Source of the DNA: an uncultured Roseateles sp.
GTDB lineage: Bacteria; Pseudomonadota; Gammaproteobacteria; Burkholderiales; Burkholderiaceae_C
DNA length: 64,000 nt
Reading direction: 5' to 3'
Assembly (NCBI RefSeq): GCF_913777145.1
Contig: NZ_CAJYPS010000029.1
Coordinates: 1 to 64,000 of the forward strand
This document shows, piece after piece, positions 54,567 through 63,787 of this stretch. Made by a program: the position numbers and the translations under genes. Positions within the stretch are counted from its first letter, which is position 1; the number at the start of each line of letters is the position of its first letter. The notes beneath the pieces were generated by a model, which did not search any database, had not been told where the DNA came from, and saw only the letters and a program-made list of their open reading frames with translations.

Positions 54567-55859
54567 TCATTCCTCCCAGCGAAAGCGCCACACCGCCACC
54601 GCCGCGAACAGCGCGCTGAAGCCCAGCATCACCGCACAGGGCAGCAGCGCCGCCGCGAAGGGCTGGCCGCGCCAGGTCATCGCGTCCAGCGCGTCCACCG
54701 CCCAGCGGGTGGGCACGGCCAGCGACAGCGTCTGCAGCCACTCCGGGAAGATGAAGGCCGGCACCCAGGCGCCGCCCAGCATCACCATCAGCAGCGTGGC
54801 CAGGATGGCCAGGCCGCGGGTGGCCTCGGGCGTGCGGCCCAGGGCGGCCACCAGCAGGCCGAAGCAGGCGGTCAGCAGCGAGAAGCTCAGCAGCACCAAC
54901 ACAAAGCCGGCCGCGCTGCCCAGCAGGCGCACGCCGAAGAACGCGAAGGCCACCGCGTAGACCACCGCAAACACGACCAGCGCGATCAGCGTGCCGGCCA
55001 CGATGCGGCTGCCCAGCAGCTGGCTGCGGCTCAGCGGCGCGGCGCGCAGCCGCTTCCACAGCCCCAGGCGGCGCATCATCAGCAGGCCCAGCGCCAGGTC
55101 CACGCCCGACATCAGGATGAACTGCACGCCCATGCCTGCAAAGGAGTGGGCATAGCTGTTGTAGGCCACCGGCAGCGCACGATCGTCGGCCTGCACCGCC
55201 TCGACCTCGTGCGTGGTGTAGGGCAGGGACAGGCCGCCGGCCGCCGAAGCGGCGCTGGCCGGGGCCGGGGCGGACGCGGCCGTGCCGTTGGCCTCGGCAA
55301 TCGCGTCGAACATGCGGGTCAGCGACGCGCGGCGCTCGGGCGTCAGGTCTTGCGCGCCCTGCACCTGCTGGCGGAAGTCCTGCAGCCGCGCGGGGCTGAA
55401 GGTCTGGCGGCCCACTTCCTGCATCAGCGACTGCGCCAGCAGCCCGCGCACCACGGCCAGCGACTGCGCCTGGGAGGGGTCGTAGTGCAGCGTGATCTCG
55501 GGCTTGCGGCGCGCGCCGAACATCGCGCCGCCCGCCTGCTCGCCCAGGCCCTGCGGCAGCACGACCAGCGCCTGCAGCTTGCCGGCGCGCACCAGCGGCA
55601 GCAGCTCGTCCTCGCGGCCGACCTGGGTCTTGAGCGTGCTGTCGGCCTGCAGCGCGGCCACCACCTGTTGCGACAGCGCGCTGCGGTCGAGGTCCGTCAC
55701 GCCGACCGGAATGCCCGCGGGCTTGCTGCCCGAGCCACCGAACAGCGCGCCGAAGAACGCGGCGATCAGGATGGGCGCGACGATGCTCATCAGCACCGCG
55801 CGCCGGTTGGAGAAATAGAGCTTGAGTTCGGCACGCACCAGCGCGATCAAGGCAGTCAT
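54567..55859 (-). CDS. ABC-2 type exporter permease
   Basis: 430 residues. One N-terminal helix (about 22-38), a large external domain (40-220), then five helices in the last half. Resembles YhhJ/YbhR-like ABC-2 permeases that export drugs or lipids. Works with the ATPase encoded 49 bases upstream. Confidence 0.88.
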   Translation of the reverse strand: MTALIALVRAELKLYFSNRRAVLMSIVAPILIAAFFGALFGGSGSKPAGIPVGVTDLDRSALSQQVVAALQADSTLKTQVGREDELLPLVRAGKLQALVVLPQGLGEQAGGAMFGARRKPEITLHYDPSQAQSLAVVRGLLAQSLMQEVGRQTFSPARLQDFRQQVQGAQDLTPERRASLTRMFDAIAEANGTAASAPAPASAASAAGGLSLPYTTHEVEAVQADDRALPVAYNSYAHSFAGMGVQFILMSGVDLALGLLMMRRLGLWKRLRAAPLSRSQLLGSRIVAGTLIALVVFAVVYAVAFAFFGVRLLGSAAGFVLVLLSFSLLTACFGLLVAALGRTPEATRGLAILATLLMVMLGGAWVPAFIFPEWLQTLSLAVPTRWAVDALDAMTWRGQPFAAALLPCAVMLGFSALFAAVAVWRFRWEE

Positions 55860-55908
55860 GGCTCAACCCTCAGTCGGTCAATCAAGGGGGATTCGATGTG
55901 GCGCGGGC

Positions 55909-56853
55909 TCAGTCCCGCAGCTGGCGGCCGGTCAGCGACAGGAACACGTGCTCCAGCGTCGCGCGCTCGGAGCTGAGCCGGCGTACCGCCACGCCACGGC
56001 GGCTCAGCTCGGCCAGCAGCGCGGCGCTGTCGGCGGCGATGTCGGTCACGCTCAGCGCCAGGTGCTGGCCGCTGCGGCGCACGCCGGCCAGGCCGGCCAG
56101 CGCGGCATCGCTGACCTCGCCGTCCAGCTCGACCTGCAGCGTCTGGGCCGCGGGCAGGCGCGCGAACAGCTCGGCCTGCGTGCCGCGGGCCACCACGCGA
56201 CCGTGGTCAATGATGGTCAGGTGGTCGGCCAGGCGCTCGGCCTCCTCCATGTAGTGCGTGGTGTAGATCAGCGCCTTGCCGGCGGCCTTGAGGGCCTCCA
56301 GGTGGTCGAAGATCGCGTTGCGGCTCTGCGGGTCCACGCCCGCGGTGGGCTCGTCCAGCAGAATGATCTCGGGGTCATGCACCAGCGCGCAGGCAATGTT
56401 GAGCCGGCGCTTCATGCCACCGGAAAAGGTGGCGGGGCGGTCGGCTGCGCGGTCCAGCAGGCCGACCTGGTCCAGCACCTCGTCCACGCGGCGCCGCAGC
56501 AGCGCAGCCGGCAGGCCGTAGAGCGCGCCGAACAACGCGACGTTCTGGCGCGCGGGCAGGTCCTCGTAGAGCGCGATGTCCTGCGGCACCAGGCCGATGC
56601 GGCGCTTGTAGGCGGCCGCGTCGCCGCTCAGGCTGAGGCCGCCGCGCAGTTGCACCTGGCCGGCGTCAGGCGTGGTGAGGCCGCTGATGATGCCCACCGT
56701 GGTGGACTTGCCCGCACCATTGGGCCCCAGCAGGCCCAGCACCTCGCCGGGCCGCAGCTCAAAGCCGACATCGGCCACCGCCTGCCGCGCGCCATAGGCC
56801 TTGCGCAGGCCGCTGACCCGCAGCGCGGGCTCCGTCGCCACCATGGAACTCAT
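55909..56853 (-). CDS. ABC exporter ATP-binding protein
   Basis: 314-residue ATPase: Walker A in LLGPNGAGKST, signature FSGGMKRRL, Walker B in IILLDEPTAGVD and the H-loop in TTHYMEEAERLAD. The CCM-like C-terminal extension is typical of drug or lipid ABC-2 exporters. Partner of the permease downstream. An ATG at 56844 is possible. Confidence 0.94.
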   Translation of the reverse strand: MSSMVATEPALRVSGLRKAYGARQAVADVGFELRPGEVLGLLGPNGAGKSTTVGIISGLTTPDAGQVQLRGGLSLSGDAAAYKRRIGLVPQDIALYEDLPARQNVALFGALYGLPAALLRRRVDEVLDQVGLLDRAADRPATFSGGMKRRLNIACALVHDPEIILLDEPTAGVDPQSRNAIFDHLEALKAAGKALIYTTHYMEEAERLADHLTIIDHGRVVARGTQAELFARLPAAQTLQVELDGEVSDAALAGLAGVRRSGQHLALSVTDIAADSAALLAELSRRGVAVRRLSSERATLEHVFLSLTGRQLRD

Positions 56854-56979
56854 GGGCTCACCTCCTGGAATGACGGCATGCTAGGCGGCTGCCCCCCGCA
56901 CTGCGCGCTCGCGGCGACCAACGGCAAGCCGGTGGTGCGAATCGACGACAGCGGGCGTGAAGCGCGCCATACTGGCCCC

Positions 56980-57900
56980 ATGGCACAACGAGTCGGCATC
57001 ATCGGCACCGGCTGGGTCGGCACCAGCGTCGCGTTCTCGACGCTGATGACCGGCGCGGCCACGGAACTCTGGCTGAACGACGCGCGGGGCGCGGTCGCGG
57101 AGGGCGAGGCGCTGGACCTCGCCGACGGCGCAGCCTTCTACCCGCGCTGCGCGGTGAAAGCGGTGCCGCTGGAGCGCATGCGCGAAGCGGACGTGGTGGT
57201 GATTGCGGCCGGCCGCAACGGCCGACCCGACGAATCCCGGCTGGACCTGCTGCGCGACAACGCGCGCCTGGCAGCCGACATCGGCCGGCTGCTGCAGGGC
57301 TTCGGCGGCCTGGTGCTGGTGGTCAGCAACCCGGTGGACGTGCTGGTGCGCGTGGTGGCGCAGGCCAGCGGCCTGCCGCCGGAGCGGGTGCTTGGCACGG
57401 GCACGCTGCTGGACAGCGCGCGGCTGCGCGAGCGCCTGGCCCAGCGTCTGGGCGTGGCGGCGCAGGCGGTGCATGGCCAGGTCATAGGCGAGCACGGCGA
57501 CTCGTCGGTGCTGCTGTGGCATGGCGCCCGTATAGGCGGCGTGGCGCTGCGCGACTGGCCGGGCTGGCAGGCCGAGGATGAGAGCCGCATCGCGCAATCG
57601 GTGCGGCGCGCGGCCTACGAGGTGATACAGCGCAAGGGCGCGACCAACCATGCAATCGGCCTGGTCACCGCGCGCCTGATTGCCGCGGTGCTGCGCGATG
57701 AACGGCCGCTGCTGCCGGTGTCGCGGGTGCAGAACGGCGTGGCCGGCCTGCACGGCGTGGCGCTGTCGCTGCCGGCGCTGATCACGCCGGCCGGCGCGGT
57801 GCAGGTGCTGGAGCCCGACATGGACGCCGCCGAATGCGCGGCGCTGGCGGCCTCGGCCGCGGTGCTGGACAAGGCCTACGCCCAGCTCTCCCCGAGCTGA
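56980..57900 (+). CDS. Lactate/malate dehydrogenase-family protein
   Basis: 306 residues: Rossmann VGIIGTGWVGTSVAF, DVVVIAAGRNGRPDESRLDLL, catalytic histidine in GEHGDSSVLLWHG, and VSNPVDVL. In the mobile loop the residue at position 102 of LDH numbering is glycine, where lactate dehydrogenases have Gln and malate dehydrogenases Arg. So the 2-hydroxyacid substrate is not settled, though an L-lactate dehydrogenase label is usual. Divergent from the ABC exporter. Confidence 0.8.
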   Translation: MAQRVGIIGTGWVGTSVAFSTLMTGAATELWLNDARGAVAEGEALDLADGAAFYPRCAVKAVPLERMREADVVVIAAGRNGRPDESRLDLLRDNARLAADIGRLLQGFGGLVLVVSNPVDVLVRVVAQASGLPPERVLGTGTLLDSARLRERLAQRLGVAAQAVHGQVIGEHGDSSVLLWHGARIGGVALRDWPGWQAEDESRIAQSVRRAAYEVIQRKGATNHAIGLVTARLIAAVLRDERPLLPVSRVQNGVAGLHGVALSLPALITPAGAVQVLEPDMDAAECAALAASAAVLDKAYAQLSPS

Positions 57901-58012
57901 GGGCCGGCCCGCTCCCCCGGCTTGCGGACGCCCGCGGCGAGCAGCCGCAGACAAGCGGCCCGGTGCTGGCTAGCTTGTAGAGGTCGAAATCCTCGACGTC
58001 CATGGAGCTGCC

Positions 58013-58450
58013 ATGAATGCACTGATCCCCACGCTGCTGGCACTGGCGCTGGCCGGCACATCGACCTCAGGCTGGGCCCAGGAGGCCAAACCCTACAAGG
58101 ACGGCCCGGTGACCGAGGTCTCCTACATCAAGGTCAAGCCCGGCCGCTTCGACGACTACATGCAGTTTCTGGCCACCACCTACCGCGCCAATATGGAGGC
58201 GCAGAAGAAGGCCGGCCTGATCCTGGGCTACAACATCTACGCCGCCCAGGCCAAGACGCCGCACGAGCCCGACCTCATCCTCACCATCACCTATGCCAAC
58301 ATGGCCGCGCTGGATCGCACGGACGAGGCCGAAGCCGTGATGGCCAAGCTGCTGGGCAACCAGGCCGCGCAGAACAAGGCCACGATAGAGCGCGGCCCCA
58401 TGCGCGAGGTGCTGGGCAGCGAGCTGATCCGGGAGCTGGTGCTGAAGTGA
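58013..58450 (+). CDS. Exported protein with a dimeric alpha/beta-barrel-like fold
   Basis: 145 residues. Signal peptide (LLALALAGTSTSGWAQ) then VTEVSYIKVKPGRFDDYMQFLATTYR, resembling ABM or stress-responsive dimeric barrels, often haem- or quinone-binding or catalytic. Function not known. A GGAG site precedes the ATG. Convergent with the acyl-CoA dehydrogenase gene. Confidence 0.6.
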   Translation: MNALIPTLLALALAGTSTSGWAQEAKPYKDGPVTEVSYIKVKPGRFDDYMQFLATTYRANMEAQKKAGLILGYNIYAAQAKTPHEPDLILTITYANMAALDRTDEAEAVMAKLLGNQAAQNKATIERGPMREVLGSELIRELVLK

Positions 58451-58472
58451 GGCCCGCGGGCGCGGAACAGGC

Positions 58473-59603
58473 TCAGGCCAGTGCGCGCCCGATCAGGATC
58501 TTCTGCACCTCGCTCGTGCCCTCGTAGATCTGGCACACGCGCACATCGCGGTAGATGCGCTCGACGGGGAAGTCGCTCAGGTAGCCATAGCCGCCGTGAA
58601 TCTGGATGGCGTCGGAGCACACGCGCTCGGCCATCTCGCTGGCGAACAGCTTGGCCATGGCGGCCTCCTTCAGACAGGGCTTGCCGGCATCCTTCAGCGC
58701 GGCCGCATGCCAGATCAGCTGGCGGGCCGCCTCGAGCTGGGTCGCCATGTCGGCCAGCTTGAACTGCACCGCCTGGTGCTCGAAGATGGGCTGGCCGAAG
58801 GTGACGCGGTCCTTGCTGTAGCGCAGCGCCGCCTCGAAGGCCGCGCGGGCCATGCCCACGCTCTGCGATGCGATGCCTATGCGCCCCCCCTCCAGGCCCG
58901 ACAGCGCGATCTTCAGGCCCTGGCCCTCGTCACCCAGGCGGTTGGCCACGGGCACGCGGCAGTTCTCGAACAGGATCTGCGCGGTGTCGCTGCTGTGCTG
59001 GCCGAGCTTGTCCTCGATGCGCGCCACCGTGTAGCCGGGCGTGGCCGTGGGCACGAGGAAGGCGCTGATGCCCTTCTTGCCGGCAGCCTTGTCGGTCACG
59101 GCCATCACGATGGCCACGTCGCCATGCTGGCCGCTGGTGATGAACTGCTTGACGCCGTTGAGCACGTAGTGGTCCCCGTCGCGCGTGGCCGTGGTGCGCA
59201 GGCCGCCGGCCTCGGAGCCGACATGCGGCTCGGTCAGGCAGAAGGCGCCCAGCATGTCGCCGCGCGCCAGCGGCTTGAGAAAGCGCTCCTTCTGGTCGTC
59301 GTTGCCGAAGGCCATCAGGATGGAGCAGACCGGGCAGTTGTTGACGCTGACCACCGTGCTGGTGCCGCCATCACCCGCGGCGATTTCTTCCAGGATGACG
59401 GCCAGCGCCAGGTAGTCCAGGCCCGCACCGTCCCACGCGGTGGGCACGGCCACGCCATAGCAGCCCAGCGCGGCCAGGCCCTTGAGCTGCTCGGCGGGGA
59501 AGTGATGGGCCTTGTCCCAGGCCGCGGCATGGGGGGCGATCTCGGCCCGCACATAGGTGCGGATGGCGTCCTGGACGGCCAGGTGGTCGTCACTCAGCAA
59601 CAT
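58473..59603 (-). CDS. Acyl-CoA dehydrogenase
   Basis: 376-residue flavoenzyme introducing an alpha-beta double bond into acyl-CoA. Family blocks: FCLTEPHVGSEA, GVKQFITSG, IQIHGGYGYLSDFPVERIYRDV, and the catalytic base in the QIYEGTSEVQ segment. Length normal for short-chain or branched-chain members. Followed on the same strand by no other gene until the window's positive-strand neighbours. Confidence 0.93.
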   Translation of the reverse strand: MLLSDDHLAVQDAIRTYVRAEIAPHAAAWDKAHHFPAEQLKGLAALGCYGVAVPTAWDGAGLDYLALAVILEEIAAGDGGTSTVVSVNNCPVCSILMAFGNDDQKERFLKPLARGDMLGAFCLTEPHVGSEAGGLRTTATRDGDHYVLNGVKQFITSGQHGDVAIVMAVTDKAAGKKGISAFLVPTATPGYTVARIEDKLGQHSSDTAQILFENCRVPVANRLGDEGQGLKIALSGLEGGRIGIASQSVGMARAAFEAALRYSKDRVTFGQPIFEHQAVQFKLADMATQLEAARQLIWHAAALKDAGKPCLKEAAMAKLFASEMAERVCSDAIQIHGGYGYLSDFPVERIYRDVRVCQIYEGTSEVQKILIGRALA

Positions 59604-59640
59604 GGGGTCTCCTTGTGTTCTTGTGGTGTGAGCGCGGCGC

Positions 59641-60306
59641 TTACCAGTCCAGCCGCTGCCCGTCGTAGTTGAAGAAGCTGCCGGTGTCGGTCGGCTTCAC
59701 GGCCGCCAGCACGGTGCGCATGCCGGCGATGCTGGTGGGGGCGTCGATGTCGGCGCCCTCGCCGCCCATGTCGGTCTTGACCCAGCCAGGGTGGAAGCTG
59801 ATGACGGTGGCCTTGCCGGCCAGCGCCAGCGACGCGTCCTTCATCACCGAATTGACCGCCGCCTTGGATGCCCGGTAGAGCCAGCCATGCGTGCCGTTGC
59901 GCAGGCCGATGGAGCCCATGCGCGAGGAGATCAGCGCCAGCCGCGCGCCCGGCGCCAGCGCGTCGGCCAGCTGGGGCAGCACGCGCATGGGGCCCAGCAC
60001 ATTGGTGCGCATCACGGTGTCGAAGTCGTCCTGCGTGGGCGCCTCCAGCGCGCCGGCGCGGGGGCCGAACACGCCGGCGTTGATGACGACCACGTCGAAG
60101 GCCTCGCCGTCGATCTGCCAGGCCAGACCCGACACGCTGACGGCGCTGGCCACGTCCAGCGTCAGCGGCTTGGCGCCCAGCTCGGCCAGGCGAGCACGGC
60201 CGGCGTCATCACGCGCGGTGGCGGTGACGCGCGCACCGGCAGCACGGTACTGGCGGACGAATTCGAGACCCAGGCCGCGCGAGGCGCCGATGATGAGGAC
60301 GTTCAT
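59641..60306 (-). CDS. Short-chain dehydrogenase/reductase
   Basis: 221 residues. Cofactor-binding GASRGLGLEF at the start, NAG in VVINAGVFGP, and YRASKAAVN with catalytic Tyr and Lys. NADPH-dependent carbonyl reductase, substrate unknown. The ATG overlaps the LysE stop in ATGA, so coupled. Confidence 0.9.
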   Translation of the reverse strand: MNVLIIGASRGLGLEFVRQYRAAGARVTATARDDAGRARLAELGAKPLTLDVASAVSVSGLAWQIDGEAFDVVVINAGVFGPRAGALEAPTQDDFDTVMRTNVLGPMRVLPQLADALAPGARLALISSRMGSIGLRNGTHGWLYRASKAAVNSVMKDASLALAGKATVISFHPGWVKTDMGGEGADIDAPTSIAGMRTVLAAVKPTDTGSFFNYDGQRLDW

Positions 60307-60935
60307 GGTTTGGTGAAAGCCAGCCTGGCGGCCAGCAGAGTGAAGAGCCCGGCGCCGCCGAGCTTGAGCGCCCGCCCCACCCCGGGGCGCGGACGGCTGC
60401 GGCGCAGCGGGGCCACCAGCGCGATCAGCGCCAGCAGGAAGCACAGCCCCTGCACGATGAACCAGGCGCCGAGGAACAGAAAGGCCAGCGTCTTGTGCGG
60501 CGCCTCGGCCGCGATGAATTGCGGCAGCAGCGCCAGGAAGAACAGCGCCACCTTGGGGTTGAGCGCATTCGTGAAGAAGCCCTGGCGCGCGGTACGCCAC
60601 AGCGACGGCGGTGCCACCACCTCGGCGGCGGCCGCCGCCGGCCTCAGCCCGGCCCGCGCCATGCCGTAAGCGACATAGAGCAGGTAGGCCGCGCCGATGA
60701 GCTTGAGCGCGGTGAAGGCTTCGGCCGACGTGGCCAGCAGCGCGGCCAGCCCGAAGGCCGCCGCCAGCGTGTGCAGCACGCAGCCGGCCATGATGCCCAG
60801 CGCAGCGGCCAGGCCCTGGCGCCAGCCGCCGCGCAGCGTGCTGGCCACCGTGTAGGCCATGTCCACGCCCGGCGTCGCGTTCAGCACGAACACGGTCGCG
60901 CTGAACAGGGCCAGGTCGTGAACGCCCAGCGTCAT
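60303..60935 (-). CDS. LysE/RhtB-family exporter
   Basis: 210-residue integral membrane protein with six helices, amino-acid exporter family. Opening LALFSATVFVLNATPGVDMAYTVASTLRGG and central NPKVALFFLALLPQF are diagnostic. Substrate (lysine, homoserine, threonine or other) not determinable. Just before the SDR gene. Confidence 0.9.
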   Translation of the reverse strand: MTLGVHDLALFSATVFVLNATPGVDMAYTVASTLRGGWRQGLAAALGIMAGCVLHTLAAAFGLAALLATSAEAFTALKLIGAAYLLYVAYGMARAGLRPAAAAAEVVAPPSLWRTARQGFFTNALNPKVALFFLALLPQFIAAEAPHKTLAFLFLGAWFIVQGLCFLLALIALVAPLRRSRPRPGVGRALKLGGAGLFTLLAARLAFTKP

Positions 60936-60939
60936 GGCC

Positions 60940-62118
60940 TCAGAGCATTTCCACGGCCAGCGCAGTGGCCTCGCCGCCGCCTATGCACAGCGCAGCCAGG
61001 CCCTTCTTCAGGCCGCGGGCCTTCAGCGCACCCAGCAGCGTGACGACGATGCGCGCGCCGCTGGCACCGATGGGATGGCCCAAAGCGACCGCGCCGCCGT
61101 TGACGTTGACGATCTCGTGCGGCAGCTTGAACTCGGCCATGGCCGCCATCGTGACCGCGGCAAAGGCTTCGTTCACTTCCCACAGATCCACGTCGCCGGC
61201 CTGCCAGCCGGCCTTGGCCAGCGCCTTCTGGATGGCGCCGACCGGGGCGGTGGTGAACCACTCGGGCGCCTGGGCGTGCACCGCATGGCTGACGATGCGG
61301 GCGATGGGCTGCAGGCCGCGCGCCTTGGCCGTGCTCTCACGCATCAGCACCAGCGCGGCAGCGCCGTCGGAGATGCTGGACGAGGTGGCGGCGGTGATGG
61401 CGCCGTCCTTCTTGAACGCGGGCTTGAGCGTGGGGATCTTGTCCAGCTTGGCCTTGAAGGGCTGCTCGTCGTACTTGATGACCGTGTCGCCCTTGGGCGA
61501 GCTGAGGGTCACCGGCGCCATTTCCCAGTCGAAGGCGCCGCTCTCGTTGGCGGCCTTGGCGCGCTGGGTGGAGGTGATGGCGTACTGGTCCATGGCCTCG
61601 CGCGTGAAGCTGTACTTGCCCACGCACTGCTCGGCGAACACGCCCATGGCCTTGCCGCGCTCGTAGGCGTCTTCCAGGCCGTCCAGCGCCATGTGGTCGT
61701 ACACGGCGGACGCACCGTACTTGATGCCCTTGCGCGCGAACATCAGGTGGGGCGCATTGGTCATGCTCTCCATGCCGCCGGCCACCATGATCTCGGCCGA
61801 GCCGGCCGCCAGCATGTCGTGGGCAAACATCATGGTGCGCATGCCGGAGCCGCACATCTTGCTCAGCGTGACCGCCCCGGCGGAGTCGGGCAGGCCGGCG
61901 CGGCGCAGCGCCTGGCGGGCGGGCGCCTGGCCCTGACCGGCCATCAGGCAGTTGCCCATCAGCACCTCGTCGACCGCATCACCCGGCACGCCGGCACGTG
62001 CCACTGCCGCCTTGATGGCCACGGCGCCCAGTTCCCAGCCGGCCAGGCTGGCGAAGTCGCCCAGCAGGCCGCCTATGGGCGTGCGGGCAGCGGACACGAT
62101 GACGATGGGGTCGGACAT
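60940..62118 (-). CDS. Acetyl-CoA acetyltransferase (thiolase)
   Basis: 392-residue thiolase. Nucleophilic cysteine in LSKMCGSGM, active-site histidine in GHPIGASGAR, and a final cysteine in CIGGGEATAL. Makes or cleaves acetoacetyl-CoA in fatty-acid or branched-chain catabolism. ATG at 62118 with CAGGAG in range; the longer frame to 62151 is not needed. Upstream lies a palindromic operator. Confidence 0.95.
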   Translation of the reverse strand: MSDPIVIVSAARTPIGGLLGDFASLAGWELGAVAIKAAVARAGVPGDAVDEVLMGNCLMAGQGQAPARQALRRAGLPDSAGAVTLSKMCGSGMRTMMFAHDMLAAGSAEIMVAGGMESMTNAPHLMFARKGIKYGASAVYDHMALDGLEDAYERGKAMGVFAEQCVGKYSFTREAMDQYAITSTQRAKAANESGAFDWEMAPVTLSSPKGDTVIKYDEQPFKAKLDKIPTLKPAFKKDGAITAATSSSISDGAAALVLMRESTAKARGLQPIARIVSHAVHAQAPEWFTTAPVGAIQKALAKAGWQAGDVDLWEVNEAFAAVTMAAMAEFKLPHEIVNVNGGAVALGHPIGASGARIVVTLLGALKARGLKKGLAALCIGGGEATALAVEML

Positions 62119-62165
62119 GGCAGTCTCCTGAGTTGAAACGAATCCCGCCATTCTGCTCGCTTTGG

Positions 62166-62181
62166 TTGACGTTCACGTCAA
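62166..62181. promoter_or_regulatory. ACGT-type palindromic operator
   Basis: TTGACGTTCACGTCAA, six-base arms TTGACG/CGTCAA around TTCA. It sits 48 bp upstream of the thiolase start and 77 bp upstream of the P450 start. The form is similar to operators of LiuR-type (MerR family) or related regulators of acyl-CoA degradation that I recall from betaproteobacteria. No regulator gene is in the window. Confidence 0.65.
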
Positions 62182-62257
62182 TCGCGAGAAATCCGACGGC
62201 GCCGGGAGGCCTTCCCGGCCGCCCCGACTTCCGGGCAGGCACGGCAACATAGCGGCC

Positions 62258-63613
62258 ATGAGCCACGCTGCCTGGGACGATCTGCCCGCCCACCCCACCC
62301 GCTGGTGGGGCCTGCCGACGCTGAGCGCCATGCGACGCGACTACCTGGCCGTGCTGGCCCGACAGCGCACGCTGGGTGATCTGGTGGCGCAGCGCCTGCT
62401 GACCGAGCGCGCGGTCGATGTCTTCCACCCCGATCTGGTGCGCGCCCTGATGGTGGAGCAGGCCGAGGCGATGGTGCGCTGGGAGCGCGGGCCGGAGGTG
62501 TTCTCGGACCTGATGGGCCAGTCGGTGCTGGTCACCGAGGGCGCGACCTGGCAGCGCCAGCGCCGCATGCTGATGCAGGCCTTCACGCCCAGGCGCGTGG
62601 CCGGCTACGCGGCGCTGATGACCGCAGCCGCGGTCGACGGCCTGGCGCGGGTGCCCCCGGGCGAGGTGGCGATGGACCGTCTCTACAGCCACCTGACCAT
62701 GGATGTGATCTCTCGCACGCTGTTCAGCACGCCCATTGGCGACGACACCGCGGCCGCGGCGGATGCCGTGCAGGTGTTGAGCGAGACGGCGCTGGCGGAG
62801 ATGTTCTGGCCCATGACGCTGCCGGACTGGCTGCCCCTGCCCGGCAAGGCCGCCAAGCGCCGGGCCAGCCGGCTGCTGCATGGGCTGCTGGCCGGCCACA
62901 TCCATGCGCGCCGCGACACGGCCGACGAGCGGCCCGACCTGCTGGGCATGCTGAAGGCCTTGCGCGACGAGAGCACCGGCGAGGCGCTGTCGGCCCAGGA
63001 GATCTACGACCAGTGCATGGTGAGCTTCCAGGCCGGCCACGAGACCAGTGCCACCGCGCTGCTGTGGTGGAGCTGGCTGCTCGCCACCCACCCCGAGGCG
63101 CAGGCCCGCGCCCGCGCCGAGGTGGACGCGGTGCTGGCCGGCCGCGTGCCAACCGCGGACGATGCCGCGACCCTGCCCTGGCTGTCGGCCACGCTGAAGG
63201 AGGCGATGCGGCTCTACCCGCCGGTGGCCGCGCTGATGACGCGGCGGCTGACGCGGGCGGTGATGGTGGCTGGCGTGCGCCTGCCGGCCCGCACGCTGGT
63301 GCGGGTGACGCCCTGGCTGCTGCACCGCGACCCGCGCTGGTGGCCCGAGGCCGAGGCCTTCCGGCCCGAGCGCTTCCTGGACGGCGCGCCGGAGATCCCG
63401 CGCGGCGCCTACATCCCCTTCGGCCTGGGGCCGCGGGTCTGCCTGGGCCAGCACTTCGCCGTGCTGGAGATGACGCTGATCGCAGCGCTGCTGCTGCAGC
63501 GCTTCACACTGAACCCCATGGGCGACATGCCCCCGAAACCGCGCATGGCGGTCACGCTGCGGCCCGAGGGCGGGCTGACGCTGAGGCTGGCCGCACGACG
63601 CAAGCAAGCGTAG
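62258..63613 (+). CDS. Cytochrome P450
   Basis: 451 residues. Haem-ligand Cys395 in PFGLGPRVCLGQ, I-helix AGHETSA, and K-helix KEAMRLYPP (ExxR). Soluble bacterial P450 resembling CYP102/110-like monooxygenases of fatty acids or hydrophobics. No ferredoxin or reductase gene adjoins, so its electron donor is encoded elsewhere. Divergent from the thiolase gene across the ACGT-type operator. Confidence 0.93.
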   Translation: MSHAAWDDLPAHPTRWWGLPTLSAMRRDYLAVLARQRTLGDLVAQRLLTERAVDVFHPDLVRALMVEQAEAMVRWERGPEVFSDLMGQSVLVTEGATWQRQRRMLMQAFTPRRVAGYAALMTAAAVDGLARVPPGEVAMDRLYSHLTMDVISRTLFSTPIGDDTAAAADAVQVLSETALAEMFWPMTLPDWLPLPGKAAKRRASRLLHGLLAGHIHARRDTADERPDLLGMLKALRDESTGEALSAQEIYDQCMVSFQAGHETSATALLWWSWLLATHPEAQARARAEVDAVLAGRVPTADDAATLPWLSATLKEAMRLYPPVAALMTRRLTRAVMVAGVRLPARTLVRVTPWLLHRDPRWWPEAEAFRPERFLDGAPEIPRGAYIPFGLGPRVCLGQHFAVLEMTLIAALLLQRFTLNPMGDMPPKPRMAVTLRPEGGLTLRLAARRKQA

Positions 63614-63787
63614 CGAGGCGACCCAGGGCCGCGGCCGCCCGGCCTTGATGCGGGCCGAGCGCCGGGCCACGCCCAAGCCGGCCCGTCTGGCGATGTGCGA
63701 GCGCGGCACGCCCCGCGAGCATCGTCGTCTCTTCAGTGGGACCGCCCAGGCTCACGCGCATTCAGCGCGGGCGGCCCGGGCGAGGGT

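Noticed and set aside
63735-63775. GC-rich dyad after the P450 gene as a terminator
   Set aside because: Imperfect pairing and no T-tract; too weak to annotate.
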